Origin: Leptospira noumeaensis
GTDB taxonomy: Bacteria > Spirochaetota > Leptospiria > Leptospirales > Leptospiraceae
Direction of reading: 5' to 3'
DNA: 64,000 nt
NCBI RefSeq assembly: GCF_004770765.1
Contig: NZ_RQFK01000028.1
Coordinates: 186,001-250,000 of the forward strand
A program made the translations under genes and the position numbers. The notes beneath the pieces are model-generated. The model was not told the DNA's origin. It was given only the letters and a program-made list of their open reading frames with translations, and searched no databases. This document shows, piece by piece, positions 53,972-63,039 of the stretch (its first letter is position 1; every line of letters starts with the position of its first letter).

Positions 53972-54391
53972 TTATAAAAAAATCTCTTTAGCCGCCTTTG
54001 GGTAACGTGATTGAATTCCATCCCACCAAACATCGGTACTAAAAGCCCCTGACTCGGAAATTTGCCACTTCCCATTTGTTTTTTTGAACAAAGCTTCTAC
54101 ATGACAACAATCATAAGGGATTTCTTCTGAAAGTGAAATTTCTTTCCCATCTTTTCGTTTGGCAGTTCCCCGAAACCAAGCATAATCTCCTGAAACCTTA
54201 AAATGTTCCACCACAAAGACAAACTCTTGTTTGAATTCATTCGAAAGATTGGCACGTAAAAGATCTAAAAGGTAAGTTCTTTCCTTTTCATTCGTTTTAT
54301 TTTTTGTTTTGTAATCTAAAACCGAAGATTCCGCAAAAACACCCATACCGAATAATAAAATGATTCCAATAATATATATAAAACGTTTCAA
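53972..54391 (-). CDS. Unknown secreted protein (SnoaL/NTF2-like size)
   Basis: A 139-residue protein with a signal peptide (RFIYIIGIILLFGMGVFAESS). The mature part has beta-rich blocks (YAWFRGTAKRKDGKEI, CHVEALFKKTNGKWQISE) that resemble NTF2/SnoaL or DUF4440-like secreted proteins, but the match is weak. Two adjacent Cys (DCCH) are notable. The start is TTG at 54391, decided by the strong ribosome site AAGGAGGAG just upstream; no suitable ATG exists. It follows the SDR gene by 13 bp on the same strand, so they probably form an operon. Confidence 0.6.
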   Translation of the reverse strand: MKRFIYIIGIILLFGMGVFAESSVLDYKTKNKTNEKERTYLLDLLRANLSNEFKQEFVFVVEHFKVSGDYAWFRGTAKRKDGKEISLSEEIPYDCCHVEALFKKTNGKWQISESGAFSTDVWWDGIQSRYPKAAKEIFL

Positions 54392-54404
54392 ATCTTTCTC
54401 CTCC

Positions 54405-55208
54405 TTATCTTACCTTTGCTTTTTGAATCATTTTAAAAAATAAAGAAGGGTATACTGCTTGTAAAAACAACCCAAATTTTTCTTTAATTCCAGAGATCAC
54501 AACTTCACGTTGTTTGTTGGCAACTGCATGTAAAATTCTATGTGCACATAACTGAACTGGTAAACCCGCAGCAATTACTGAATCCATAGTTCCGGTAGTG
54601 GATCCGTCCCCTGTCAGTGCATTTTTAGAAATGTTTGTTTGGATAAAACCAGGATACACCATAGTCACAAAGATTCCATTGCGTTCTTCTTCTGAACGTA
54701 AACAATGAAAAAATCCGACTAACGCGAATTTGGAGGCAGAATAGGCTGATCGAAGTGGACTTCCCAATTTACCCGCCACACTAGAAATCACTGCAAAATG
54801 AACTTCTTTTTTCCCAACAATTTCCGGTAACATTGTCCGAGTCATTTCGGCCGCACCATAAAAATTTGTGTTCATAATTTTTTCAAGAGTGATCAAGTTT
54901 GTTTCTTTTGTTAAAGATCTTTGACTAATCCCACCATTATGAATGACAACTTTTGGAATTCCATATTTCTGTAGACAACGTTTCGCAAAAACTGCAGTAG
55001 ATTTATAATCTTCTAGATCTAATTTTTCAACCGCATAACGTCCTTTTTCTAATTGGAGTTCTTTTGCAAGGGCCTCAAGTGTTTTTGTTTTTCGAGAAGC
55101 AAGTAACACTTTTGCTTTCTGTTTGTATGCCTGACTAACAAGTTCTTTTCCAATTCCAGAAGAGGCTCCCGTAATCCAAACCCATTCGTCTTTATAAAAT
55201 TCGCTCAT
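54405..55208 (-). CDS. Short-chain dehydrogenase/reductase
   Basis: A protein of about 267 residues. TGASSGIGKEL is the nucleotide-binding loop, HNGGISQRS the NAG-like block, and SSVAGKLG..YSASKFAL the Ser-Tyr-Lys active site. It is a classical SDR of the DHRS7-like group, with a C-terminal hydrophobic end that may touch membrane. The ATG at 55208 has GAGGGG upstream; ATG 55223 would have none. It precedes the secreted-protein gene and lies 167 bp downstream of the ceramidase gene stop. Confidence 0.9.
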   Translation of the reverse strand: MSEFYKDEWVWITGASSGIGKELVSQAYKQKAKVLLASRKTKTLEALAKELQLEKGRYAVEKLDLEDYKSTAVFAKRCLQKYGIPKVVIHNGGISQRSLTKETNLITLEKIMNTNFYGAAEMTRTMLPEIVGKKEVHFAVISSVAGKLGSPLRSAYSASKFALVGFFHCLRSEEERNGIFVTMVYPGFIQTNISKNALTGDGSTTGTMDSVIAAGLPVQLCAHRILHAVANKQREVVISGIKEKFGLFLQAVYPSLFFKMIQKAKVR

Positions 55209-55343
55209 ACGGTTTCCCCTCATCTCTGTTCTCTTTTCCTAAGATTTCTACTAGATATGAATTTCCCACAACTTGTTTTTATTGTCCGAATGGATTTAGA
55301 AGGAGATAGGGGGTCGATACGAAAAGACTGATAAAAGGAAAAG

Positions 55344-55379
55344 GGAATCAGATCCATAAAAATAAATGGATCCGATTCC
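55344..55379 (-). terminator. Terminator after the ceramidase gene
   Basis: Two 14-nt arms (55344-55357 and 55366-55379) pair with one wobble or mismatch across an 8-nt AT loop. On the minus strand, 11 nt after the ceramidase stop, the stem is followed by CTTTTCCTTTT. It fits a rho-independent terminator. Confidence 0.7.
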
Positions 55380-55390
55380 TAGAGGGTAAT

Positions 55391-57403
55391 TTACTTCCCA
55401 CCCTCCCCAATACGAAAACTTGGACATTCTATACGGTAAGGAGAACGAACCCCCTCCTTATTTAAATAAATTCCCTCGTGAACCAATCGGTATTCCCCTG
55501 GAGATGTATCAGCACTCGTTTCCCAAATAAGTTCTACACTTTCTTCTGCCCTTCCCCAAAGTCCTCGTTTTTGGTAAATGAACTTTGTATCGAAGTCGGC
55601 ATCGGATCGAACGGGATCCCAATCGGATTTTTCTTTTGTCTCAACCCATAAATAAGAAGCCACATTAGGGTAACCGACGTTAGGGTTTACTGCCTCCACT
55701 CGACAAGTAACCAGTTCTCCTTTGCCGTATGACTCCGCACTGGATTGGATGATAGTTTGTGGTTTGGAAGAAACAGAATCAGAACCAGGAACCTTCAATG
55801 GATGAACTTTGTCTGATAAATCCAATGGTTTGATGGCGTTTAATGTTGTAGGACTTCCATTTTTTAATTCCAAAGACATCTTATGAAATTCTTGTCTTAA
55901 CGCATTTAAACTTTGTGGCCCATGTAATGTATGACCACCTTCGTAGTTTTGAGTGGAGTATTCTTCAGGAGTTGTAATATACCCTGAAAAATCATTCGTA
56001 AGTCCAGAGAGAACAATCTCAGATGATTTATCTTTTAATACAGATTGAACTTCTTTTTTCAATCGTCTGCTAGACATCGTTGTGACTTCATGTGGCATCA
56101 CTAAAATTGTCAAATCACCAACTAACACGAGTCCATAAGGTAGAATTTGTGGCAAACTGGGAAGAGGTTTTGTTTCTCCCATAGGAAATAAAACTGCTTT
56201 CGGATTTTGGCATTCTCTAAGTTCTTCAGAAGGAGACTGCAACATAAACTTTGCGATCCAATCAATATAGAACCTTCTATTTTTATTCGTCATCCCTTCA
56301 TGGAATAAAAAATGTCCTCCTCCTTCTTCTGTGGAACCAGCAGCAAATGCATAACCATAAGCGGATGGACAAGTAGTTTCTATCTTCCCAGTACCAGAAA
56401 ATTCAGGACTTACAGGATGTTGACTCATATCAATGAATCGTTGCGTAAAAGAAATACCACCTGATAGTCGTTTGCCGGATGATTTTAGGATCTGTTGGCT
56501 AGCCAAAAACTGTCTTTTCCCAATGATAAAACTGCTATCATAAATGTCTTTTCCGGGACCAGTATTGTCAAGATTTAGGTTAGGAGAAACGTCACCTTCA
56601 TTTGCTTGCGCAAAAATAGCTACAAAGCCATTTAACCCTTGTTTTTTGGCTTCTGCTTCAGAAAGTAAAGAAGCAATTCCCTTATTGTCCGAAGAAATCA
56701 AACGATTGTCAAAAGTGATATTCGTTGGATGGACACCATACCAATTAACAAGACCAATGGGAATTCCTGCCACCGATACTGTTAGTTGCACCATCTCTCG
56801 ATCAATATTATCCGAATATTGTTTTCTTTCTAGTTCTGGATTAGCAAGATAAGCAGAAAGACTTCTATTGACTCCGGCTTCTCCCACAAAAGCCTTTCCA
56901 ATGGTCAACTCTGCTGGTTTCATTTTCAAATAGGCATCTCGAATCGATTCAAAAATCCCATCTCTCAAAACAGCATAAGACTCAGAATAAAATTCTTTTG
57001 AATAAAAGGAAACTTCGGAATAATGAAAATGCCCTGCAGGCCCACTATGAGTGTGAGATGCATTGATGAGAACATTCCCATAACCAAATCCTGGATCCAC
57101 TTCCGCCTGAAGCCTTTTGACCACATCCCTTTGGATTTCAAAGGGAATCCCTCCAACCTCGGCAGTTACATAGGCCAAAAGTTTTTTGGAGTTTTGGTCT
57201 CTAATCACAAGCGAACGAGCAAACTGCCTGGTGTGAATTCCAAGCCCCGTTTGGTCTTCCCGTGCATAACCCCAGAACATAACACCCACAGACGGCCCTG
57301 TGATATCTTTTTTAGCCATGGCTGCTAAATATACCGGACTCTCCTCAGACCAAAGAGGGAGAGAGAAACATAAAAGTACAACGGATAAAATTCGAAACTG
57401 CAT
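55391..57403 (-). CDS. Neutral/alkaline ceramidase
   Basis: A protein of about 670 residues with a signal peptide (FRILSVVLLCFSLPLWSEE) that starts at ATG 57403; longer starts add a non-signal region. Seen family blocks: DITGPSVGVMFWGYA, NASHTHSGPAGH (zinc-site His residues), FAQANEGDVSPNLN (nucleophilic Ser), and the C-terminal Ig-like domain with GEYRLVHEGIY. It hydrolyses the amide of ceramides to sphingosine and a fatty acid outside the cell or in the periplasm. Sphingolipids are not made by most leptospires as far as I know, so it may target host or environmental lipids. Confidence 0.92.
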   Translation of the reverse strand: MQFRILSVVLLCFSLPLWSEESPVYLAAMAKKDITGPSVGVMFWGYAREDQTGLGIHTRQFARSLVIRDQNSKKLLAYVTAEVGGIPFEIQRDVVKRLQAEVDPGFGYGNVLINASHTHSGPAGHFHYSEVSFYSKEFYSESYAVLRDGIFESIRDAYLKMKPAELTIGKAFVGEAGVNRSLSAYLANPELERKQYSDNIDREMVQLTVSVAGIPIGLVNWYGVHPTNITFDNRLISSDNKGIASLLSEAEAKKQGLNGFVAIFAQANEGDVSPNLNLDNTGPGKDIYDSSFIIGKRQFLASQQILKSSGKRLSGGISFTQRFIDMSQHPVSPEFSGTGKIETTCPSAYGYAFAAGSTEEGGGHFLFHEGMTNKNRRFYIDWIAKFMLQSPSEELRECQNPKAVLFPMGETKPLPSLPQILPYGLVLVGDLTILVMPHEVTTMSSRRLKKEVQSVLKDKSSEIVLSGLTNDFSGYITTPEEYSTQNYEGGHTLHGPQSLNALRQEFHKMSLELKNGSPTTLNAIKPLDLSDKVHPLKVPGSDSVSSKPQTIIQSSAESYGKGELVTCRVEAVNPNVGYPNVASYLWVETKEKSDWDPVRSDADFDTKFIYQKRGLWGRAEESVELIWETSADTSPGEYRLVHEGIYLNKEGVRSPYRIECPSFRIGEGGK

Positions 57404-57495
57404 ATCTTTAGTGTATAGGGGTTGGATGCAAAAGTCAATCCCGAACAATTGTCGACTAATTTTAGCATACAATCTGTTTTAAGAGAAAAAAATCC

Positions 57496-57618
57496 ATGAT
57501 AACGAACACGGATTGGTCAAGCGAGTTACGAATTCCAGTCAGTAGAAAAGGTAAGTCGCTGAAGAAAGTAAGGACGAAACCAAAGAATCCCATGATACTG
57601 ACGAATAACCATCTCTAA
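57496..57618 (+). CDS. Possible 40-residue basic peptide upstream of the DUF3817 gene
   Basis: A short frame starting at ATG 57496 and ending 10 bp before the next gene. The product is strongly basic (VSRKGKSLKKVRTKPKNP). No clear ribosome site precedes it and no relative is known, so it may be chance. It is listed because its position is that of a leader peptide. Confidence 0.2.
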   Translation: MITNTDWSSELRIPVSRKGKSLKKVRTKPKNPMILTNNHL

Positions 57619-57628
57619 GGAAGTAATT

Positions 57629-57949
57629 ATGTTTTCTTTACTCCAAACCAAACTGGGCAGATTCCGAATTTTAGCCTTTTTGGAGGGACTTTCTTTTCTC
57701 GCCATCCTCTTTGTAACGATGCCTCTAAAGTATCTCTACCAAAATCCTGAACCAAACAAAATTGTTGGTCTTGTTCACGGGTTATTATTCCTACTATATT
57801 TAGTAGAATTATTCCAAGTCAAAGTAGAGTTGGAATGGAAGGCCAAAAAAACTTTACTCGCGGCACTGGCTTCCGTGGTTCCTTTTGGAACTTTTATTGC
57901 GGAAAAGTATTTATACTTAAAGTCTGATGCAGATGAGACCATTCCTTAA
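57629..57949 (+). CDS. DUF3817 membrane protein
   Basis: A 106-residue protein with three hydrophobic segments and the DUF3817 pattern: RILAFLEGLSFLAILFVTMPLKY, then NKIVGLVHGLLFLLYLVELF and a C-terminal TLLAALASVVPFGTFIAEK. AAGGAAG lies before the ATG. DUF3817 proteins are small integral membrane proteins of unknown function. The last bases overlap the adenylate cyclase gene by 23 bp, so the two are probably co-expressed. Confidence 0.8.
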   Translation: MFSLLQTKLGRFRILAFLEGLSFLAILFVTMPLKYLYQNPEPNKIVGLVHGLLFLLYLVELFQVKVELEWKAKKTLLAALASVVPFGTFIAEKYLYLKSDADETIP

Positions 57950-60032
57950 ACACTCTTTAAAGATAACATTTGTATTCTTCCTTCTAACAGAGTCTATTTG
58001 GTCTATAGACCTCAGTGAAATTTTTGATAAAAAATCCATCGGAAGAGAAATTTGGATTCTAGAAGATAAATCAAAATCTCTCACAATTGAAGATGTATTG
58101 AAGGAAGAAACAAATCAAAAATTTACCCTTTCTAAAGAAGAAATTCCCAACTTTGGACAAACTAACTTTTATTACTGGATCAAAATTCCTTTAGAAAACA
58201 AAAACAAAACACCAGTCAATCGTTTGCTTGAAATCGATTACAGCAATATCGATTTAGTAGAAGTTTTTTCTATCGCAAATAACACCTATCAACTAACAGA
58301 TCAATCAGGGATGATGTTCCCATTCTCAGCAAGAAATATTAACAATAGAAATTTTATATATCCTTTAGAATTAACAGGAGAAACATCCCAAACCATTTAC
58401 ATCAAACTCTACAATGGAGGAGGACTTTCTTTACCTCTAACCATCTGGGAAAAAGAGAGTTTTTCTTCACATTATGCAAATGTCCAACATGGATTAGGAT
58501 TGTATTATGGGGTTATGTTGGTGATGATCTTATACAATTTTTTTATTTTCTTAAGTGTAAGGGATCTCAGTTATTTATATTACGTAACTTATATCTTTGG
58601 GTTTTTAGGATTACAGCTGACACTGACGGGACATGGGTTCCAATATTTATGGCCCAATTTACCTCAATTCCAGAGAAATGGATTTGTATTTTTTTCCGGA
58701 TTCTGTGTTGCTTCACTCATTTTATTTACAAAACGTTTCCTAAATACAAAGGAAAATATACCAAGATGGTTAGACCAAACACTAAAAGTATTTTTTATCT
58801 TCCATCTCATTCAAATCCCATTTACTTTATTCTTTTCACCAGAAATCACAGTAAAAATTGGTTTATTATTAACAATTCCTGTTCCCATTCTGATTTTCAT
58901 CTCCGCAGTCATTAGTTTTTTCCGTAAGTTTAGGGCGGCACGTTTTTTTCTTCTCGCCTTTACCGTGTTAATTGTCGCGACAATCATTGTTACTTTTAAA
59001 TACTTAAACTTAATTCCAGTAACCTTTTTCACGGAATATGGTTTATACATTGGGTCTGCCTCTGAAGTAATTCTACTTTCCATTGCCCTTGCCGATAGAA
59101 TCAACATCATGAAACAGGAGAAAGAAGTTGCCCAGTCCAAAGCAATTGAAATGCAAAAAATTCTTACCGAATCTTACGCACGTTTTGTTCCCAAAGACTT
59201 TTTAGCTAATTTAGGAAAAGATACTATTTTGGATGTTAAATTAGGGGATCAAATCCAAAAATATATGGCTGTCCTTTTTAGCGACATTCGTTCTTTCACA
59301 ACCTTATCGGAACAAATGAGCCCAGAAGAAAACTTCAATTTCATCAATTCTTATTTGGGAAGGATGAGTCCTATCATTCAAAAACACAACGGGTTCATCG
59401 ATAAATTCATTGGAGATGCAATCATGGCACTCTTTGAAAGAAACATCACCGATGCTATTTTTGCAGGAGTGGACATGCAATTGTATTTAAAAGAATACAA
59501 CTACCATAGGAATAAACAAGGATATGTTCCCATCCAAATTGGAATCGGCATTCACGCTGGATCTCTAATGTTAGGAACCATCGGCGCAGAAGAAAGATTA
59601 GAAGGAACAGTAATTTCAGATACAGTCAATTTGGCTTCACGTGTCCAAAACCTAACAAAAATATATGGTGCCAAAATTGCAGTGACCGAAGCAGCAATCC
59701 ACGCCATCGATGATAAACACATTCAAAGTCTAGAATATAGATTTTTAGACCGAGTTCGAGTCAAAGGAAAAACGAAACCAGTTTCAGTATACGAAATTCT
59801 AAATGGAGACGACCCCATCTTTTTGGAACAAAAACTAAATACAAAAGATTTGTATTTAGAAGCGACCGCAGCCTATCACTCAGAAAATTTTGTAGAAGCT
59901 AGGGAAAAATTTGAAGCAGTTGCCAAACGATTCCCCGAAGACAAAGCAACACAGTTATATTTAAAAAGACTGTTCCCTCGAACATCCCCCGTATCTCGCA
60001 TCCATGACGAATTTCCTGAGGATGAGGAATAA
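57927..60032 (+). CDS. DISM-sensor class III adenylate cyclase
   Basis: A 701-residue protein. Signal peptide, then a 7TMR-DISM extracellular domain (about 30-180), about seven membrane helices (about 185-395), a short coiled coil and a class III cyclase domain (about 440-620). Metal Asp residues are in LFSDIRSFT and FIGDAIMALF, the purine-specifying Lys in GFIDKFIGD, and Asn/Arg in TVNLASRV; Lys with Thr at the partner site fits ATP, so cAMP. A C-terminal TPR-like stretch (EATAAYHSENFVEAREKFEAVAK) follows. It shares its sensor type with the SpoIIE phosphatase at 2117. Confidence 0.9.
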   Translation: MQMRPFLKHSLKITFVFFLLTESIWSIDLSEIFDKKSIGREIWILEDKSKSLTIEDVLKEETNQKFTLSKEEIPNFGQTNFYYWIKIPLENKNKTPVNRLLEIDYSNIDLVEVFSIANNTYQLTDQSGMMFPFSARNINNRNFIYPLELTGETSQTIYIKLYNGGGLSLPLTIWEKESFSSHYANVQHGLGLYYGVMLVMILYNFFIFLSVRDLSYLYYVTYIFGFLGLQLTLTGHGFQYLWPNLPQFQRNGFVFFSGFCVASLILFTKRFLNTKENIPRWLDQTLKVFFIFHLIQIPFTLFFSPEITVKIGLLLTIPVPILIFISAVISFFRKFRAARFFLLAFTVLIVATIIVTFKYLNLIPVTFFTEYGLYIGSASEVILLSIALADRINIMKQEKEVAQSKAIEMQKILTESYARFVPKDFLANLGKDTILDVKLGDQIQKYMAVLFSDIRSFTTLSEQMSPEENFNFINSYLGRMSPIIQKHNGFIDKFIGDAIMALFERNITDAIFAGVDMQLYLKEYNYHRNKQGYVPIQIGIGIHAGSLMLGTIGAEERLEGTVISDTVNLASRVQNLTKIYGAKIAVTEAAIHAIDDKHIQSLEYRFLDRVRVKGKTKPVSVYEILNGDDPIFLEQKLNTKDLYLEATAAYHSENFVEAREKFEAVAKRFPEDKATQLYLKRLFPRTSPVSRIHDEFPEDEE

Positions 60033-60083
60033 AAAATTAGATAGTTTCCTTGCGAATTCTTAAGGGGGAATTTCTCTAGGATC

Positions 60084-61610
60084 ATGAAAGCCTTATGGTT
60101 CCTCTCTCTATTCAGCTTTGTTTTCACTTTGGGAATCAATGCCCAGGCAAAGAAAGTGGTCAAAAAATCGGCTCCAACAAAAGCAGAAATTCCACCTGAA
60201 ATTGAGAGAACCATTCCCGAACCACCTAACCAATACCAAATTCGATTAACAATGGAGAATGATGCTTTCGGAGGATTCTCTGATCGATATTATACCAATG
60301 GTTCTCGGTTGGAATTTCATATGACAGCTGGGGAGTCTAACCCTACCCGAAGGATTTTAGGCTATTGGAATGATTTATTTATAACTTCATCAGAAAAAAC
60401 AAGATACTTACAAGGATTTGCACTTGGGCAGGAATTTTATACACCAACAAACATAACCAAGGCGGATGTTTCTTACGGAGACCGACCTTACTCCAGTCGC
60501 GCCTATTTCAGTAATTCCCTAACCACTGCCACCGAAGACACAAGTATCACAACTGAACTAGAAGTAGGAATGATTGGACCAGCTGTGGGTGGTAAGTCGG
60601 CACAAATGAACTTTCATAACTTAATTGGCTCACCAACACCACAGGGATGGGACAGTCAGATTCCGAATTCCTATTCAGGGGCGCTAAGAACCGATGTTCG
60701 CAAATTCCACCATCGTTTTTTCGGGACTCAATATAACGCAAATTTAGGAAATATCCAAACGGATTTTTCCTTCGGATTAATATTCAGGTTTGGTAATGTA
60801 GATAAAACTCCTGGACCTGGAACTTCTGCATTACAACCAGGACCTCCGATCCTCCATGAAGATGGAAAGGGATATTGGTATTTTTATATAAACCCGGGTG
60901 GAACATTCCAACTTTATAATGCAACAATCCAAGGACAAATAGGAACAGATAAAACTTATAAAAATCAAAATAGAAATACGGCTTTTAGCAACTGGGACAA
61001 TTATTTGAATAACCCAACACCAGAAGCAGGCGAAAGAGAAATTCAATACAGAGCCCTCTCGGAAGACAACGGGCGTAATTCTCTTCAAAGATATATTTTG
61101 TTTAATGAATTTTTGGTGAAAGGTACGAATAACCCTTATAACATTGGACTCAACTATTTGATTTTTAATAATATCTTTAACGGTGCAGAAGATATTGAAC
61201 AAGCAACTCGAGTATTTTTACTAAAAAATCTACTCGACCAATGGGAACAAATTCCAGATAACGCACGTGCTTTGGCCATTTATTCCATTTTTAGACCAGA
61301 AGGTGGCAAACTACCGCCGATTGTTCGATTATACTCCTACGAAGTTTTGTCACAGTTTATCTTAGATCCCAAACAAAGAGAAATCCTCTTACAGTTGTTA
61401 CGTGATGAAATAGAATACCGAGATGAAAAAACTTATGTAGCAGACTTAAAACGAGCCGTTGGTTTCGTTCGGGCAGGTTTTGTTTCCGTATCCAACGCTG
61501 GTTTTTTATTCGGACTCCACTATAATTACCAAACCATTGACTTTCAATCGGCAAAAGGTTTACCACAACAACACCAGTGGATAGGTTTCCAATTAGGCCA
61601 AGTTTTCTAA
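60084..61610 (+). CDS. LpxR-family lipid A deacylase with large insert
   Basis: A 508-residue outer-membrane beta-barrel protein of the LpxR (DUF2219) family. Signal peptide ends near AQA; catalytic block TMENDAFGG (Asn59, Asp60), a YTNGSRLEF strand, RPYSSRAYF, and the active His near 178 in NFHNLIGSPTPQGWDSQ all fit. Family members are about 300-330 residues; here some 150 residues (about 290-445) that look helical interrupt two C-terminal strands. The last strands (GFLFGLHYNYQTIDF) end the barrel. It should remove the 3'-acyloxyacyl chain of lipid A or a related leptospiral lipid. Confidence 0.85.
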   Translation: MKALWFLSLFSFVFTLGINAQAKKVVKKSAPTKAEIPPEIERTIPEPPNQYQIRLTMENDAFGGFSDRYYTNGSRLEFHMTAGESNPTRRILGYWNDLFITSSEKTRYLQGFALGQEFYTPTNITKADVSYGDRPYSSRAYFSNSLTTATEDTSITTELEVGMIGPAVGGKSAQMNFHNLIGSPTPQGWDSQIPNSYSGALRTDVRKFHHRFFGTQYNANLGNIQTDFSFGLIFRFGNVDKTPGPGTSALQPGPPILHEDGKGYWYFYINPGGTFQLYNATIQGQIGTDKTYKNQNRNTAFSNWDNYLNNPTPEAGEREIQYRALSEDNGRNSLQRYILFNEFLVKGTNNPYNIGLNYLIFNNIFNGAEDIEQATRVFLLKNLLDQWEQIPDNARALAIYSIFRPEGGKLPPIVRLYSYEVLSQFILDPKQREILLQLLRDEIEYRDEKTYVADLKRAVGFVRAGFVSVSNAGFLFGLHYNYQTIDFQSAKGLPQQHQWIGFQLGQVF

Positions 61611-61707
61611 CGGACAGTTTCTATTTAGAATCATTATTAAAGAAAATGGAACCGGTGTCAAAATAATTGTCGCCAAAGATGCCACTGCTCGTTGAAACTA
61701 AGCGATC

Positions 61708-63039
61708 ATGAACAATCACAATTTAGGTGGACGACTTTGGTCTGTACTCATTCTATTTGGTCTCGTTGGACAAATTGCTTGGGCAGTAGAAAATATCTAT
61801 TTTAACTTATTTATTTATAATACCATTTCAAAAAGTACTTCATCCGTCACACTGATGGTACAACTCAGTGGGATTGTGGCAACCTTCACCACTCTTATCG
61901 CGGGGATCCTAACAGATAAACTGGGAAACAGAAAGTATTTTATTTCGATTGGTTATCTCCTCTGGGGTCTTTTAACACTTTCTTTTGCTTTTATTTCCAA
62001 AGAAAATACGGCGGAATGGTTTCAACTTTCTGACTCCACTCAAATCATTAGTCTAACAATCACAATTGTAATTACTCTCGACTGTATCATGACAGCATTC
62101 GGATCCACTTCTAATGATGCTGCATTTAATGCTTATGTTACAGATAACACGGGCGAGGCGAGAAGTCTGGCAGAGGGTGTTCTTTCCGCAATGCCTCTCC
62201 TTGCAATGTTAATTGTTGCCGGAGGATTTGGAATCATTGTAAACGCTCTCGGGTATCCTGGTTTGTTTGTTTCCGTAGGAACTATGATGTCTGTATCAGG
62301 CCTCATCGGTATTTGGCTTATCAAAGACAACCCAAACTTAAAGAAACAAGATACAAATTTTCTTTCCGATATTAGTTATGGATTCAAAATCAATGTAATC
62401 CGCGAAAACCGAAGGCTTTATCTTTATTTTCTTGCCATGGGGATTTATGGAATCGCCAGTCAAATTTATATGCCTTATCTCATCATTTATATGCAAGAGT
62501 ATTTACAATTCGATGTTATACAATATTCCATTGTCCTTGCAGGCGTTATCCTTGGAGCTAGTTTGATTACAGTTTTACTTGGAAAAAGTTTTGATGGGAA
62601 AAACAAAGATAAATTACTCATTTACTTTTCCATTTTATACATTTTTGGAATGTTATCTTTGTATGTTATGTCAAAAACTATCGACTTAAATCTAAAAACG
62701 CAAGTTATGTGGTTTACTGGATTCACAAGTCTAATTTTGATTACAGGATTTGTTCAAGTATTGGCCCTACTAGGAGCACAAATACGAGACAACACACCTA
62801 CAGAAAACACAGGAAAACTACAAGGAATCAGGATGATCTTTTTTGTTCTAATTCCCATGTACATAGGCCCTATGATTGGCGAGTTTATTAACGAAAGAAC
62901 CAATCTGACTTATGTCGACCCAGTGAATGGTTTGACGGCGCATGTGCCTTCCCCTGAGATTTTTTTATTCGGTGCCATCGTTTGTTTTTTTATCTTCATT
63001 CCTATTTCTCTATTATTTCAAGGCAAACAATCAAAATGA
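61708..63039 (+). CDS. MFS transporter
   Basis: A 443-residue transporter with about 12 hydrophobic helices. Loop 2-3 has the MFS motif-A remnant AGILTDKLGNRKYF, and a large central loop (KDNPNLKKQDTNFLSDISYG) separates two six-helix halves. It resembles sugar or oligosaccharide MFS carriers. The stop overlaps the start of the glycoside hydrolase gene (ATGA), so uptake and hydrolysis are probably coupled. Direction of transport and substrate are not shown by the sequence. Confidence 0.85.
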   Translation: MNNHNLGGRLWSVLILFGLVGQIAWAVENIYFNLFIYNTISKSTSSVTLMVQLSGIVATFTTLIAGILTDKLGNRKYFISIGYLLWGLLTLSFAFISKENTAEWFQLSDSTQIISLTITIVITLDCIMTAFGSTSNDAAFNAYVTDNTGEARSLAEGVLSAMPLLAMLIVAGGFGIIVNALGYPGLFVSVGTMMSVSGLIGIWLIKDNPNLKKQDTNFLSDISYGFKINVIRENRRLYLYFLAMGIYGIASQIYMPYLIIYMQEYLQFDVIQYSIVLAGVILGASLITVLLGKSFDGKNKDKLLIYFSILYIFGMLSLYVMSKTIDLNLKTQVMWFTGFTSLILITGFVQVLALLGAQIRDNTPTENTGKLQGIRMIFFVLIPMYIGPMIGEFINERTNLTYVDPVNGLTAHVPSPEIFLFGAIVCFFIFIPISLLFQGKQSK

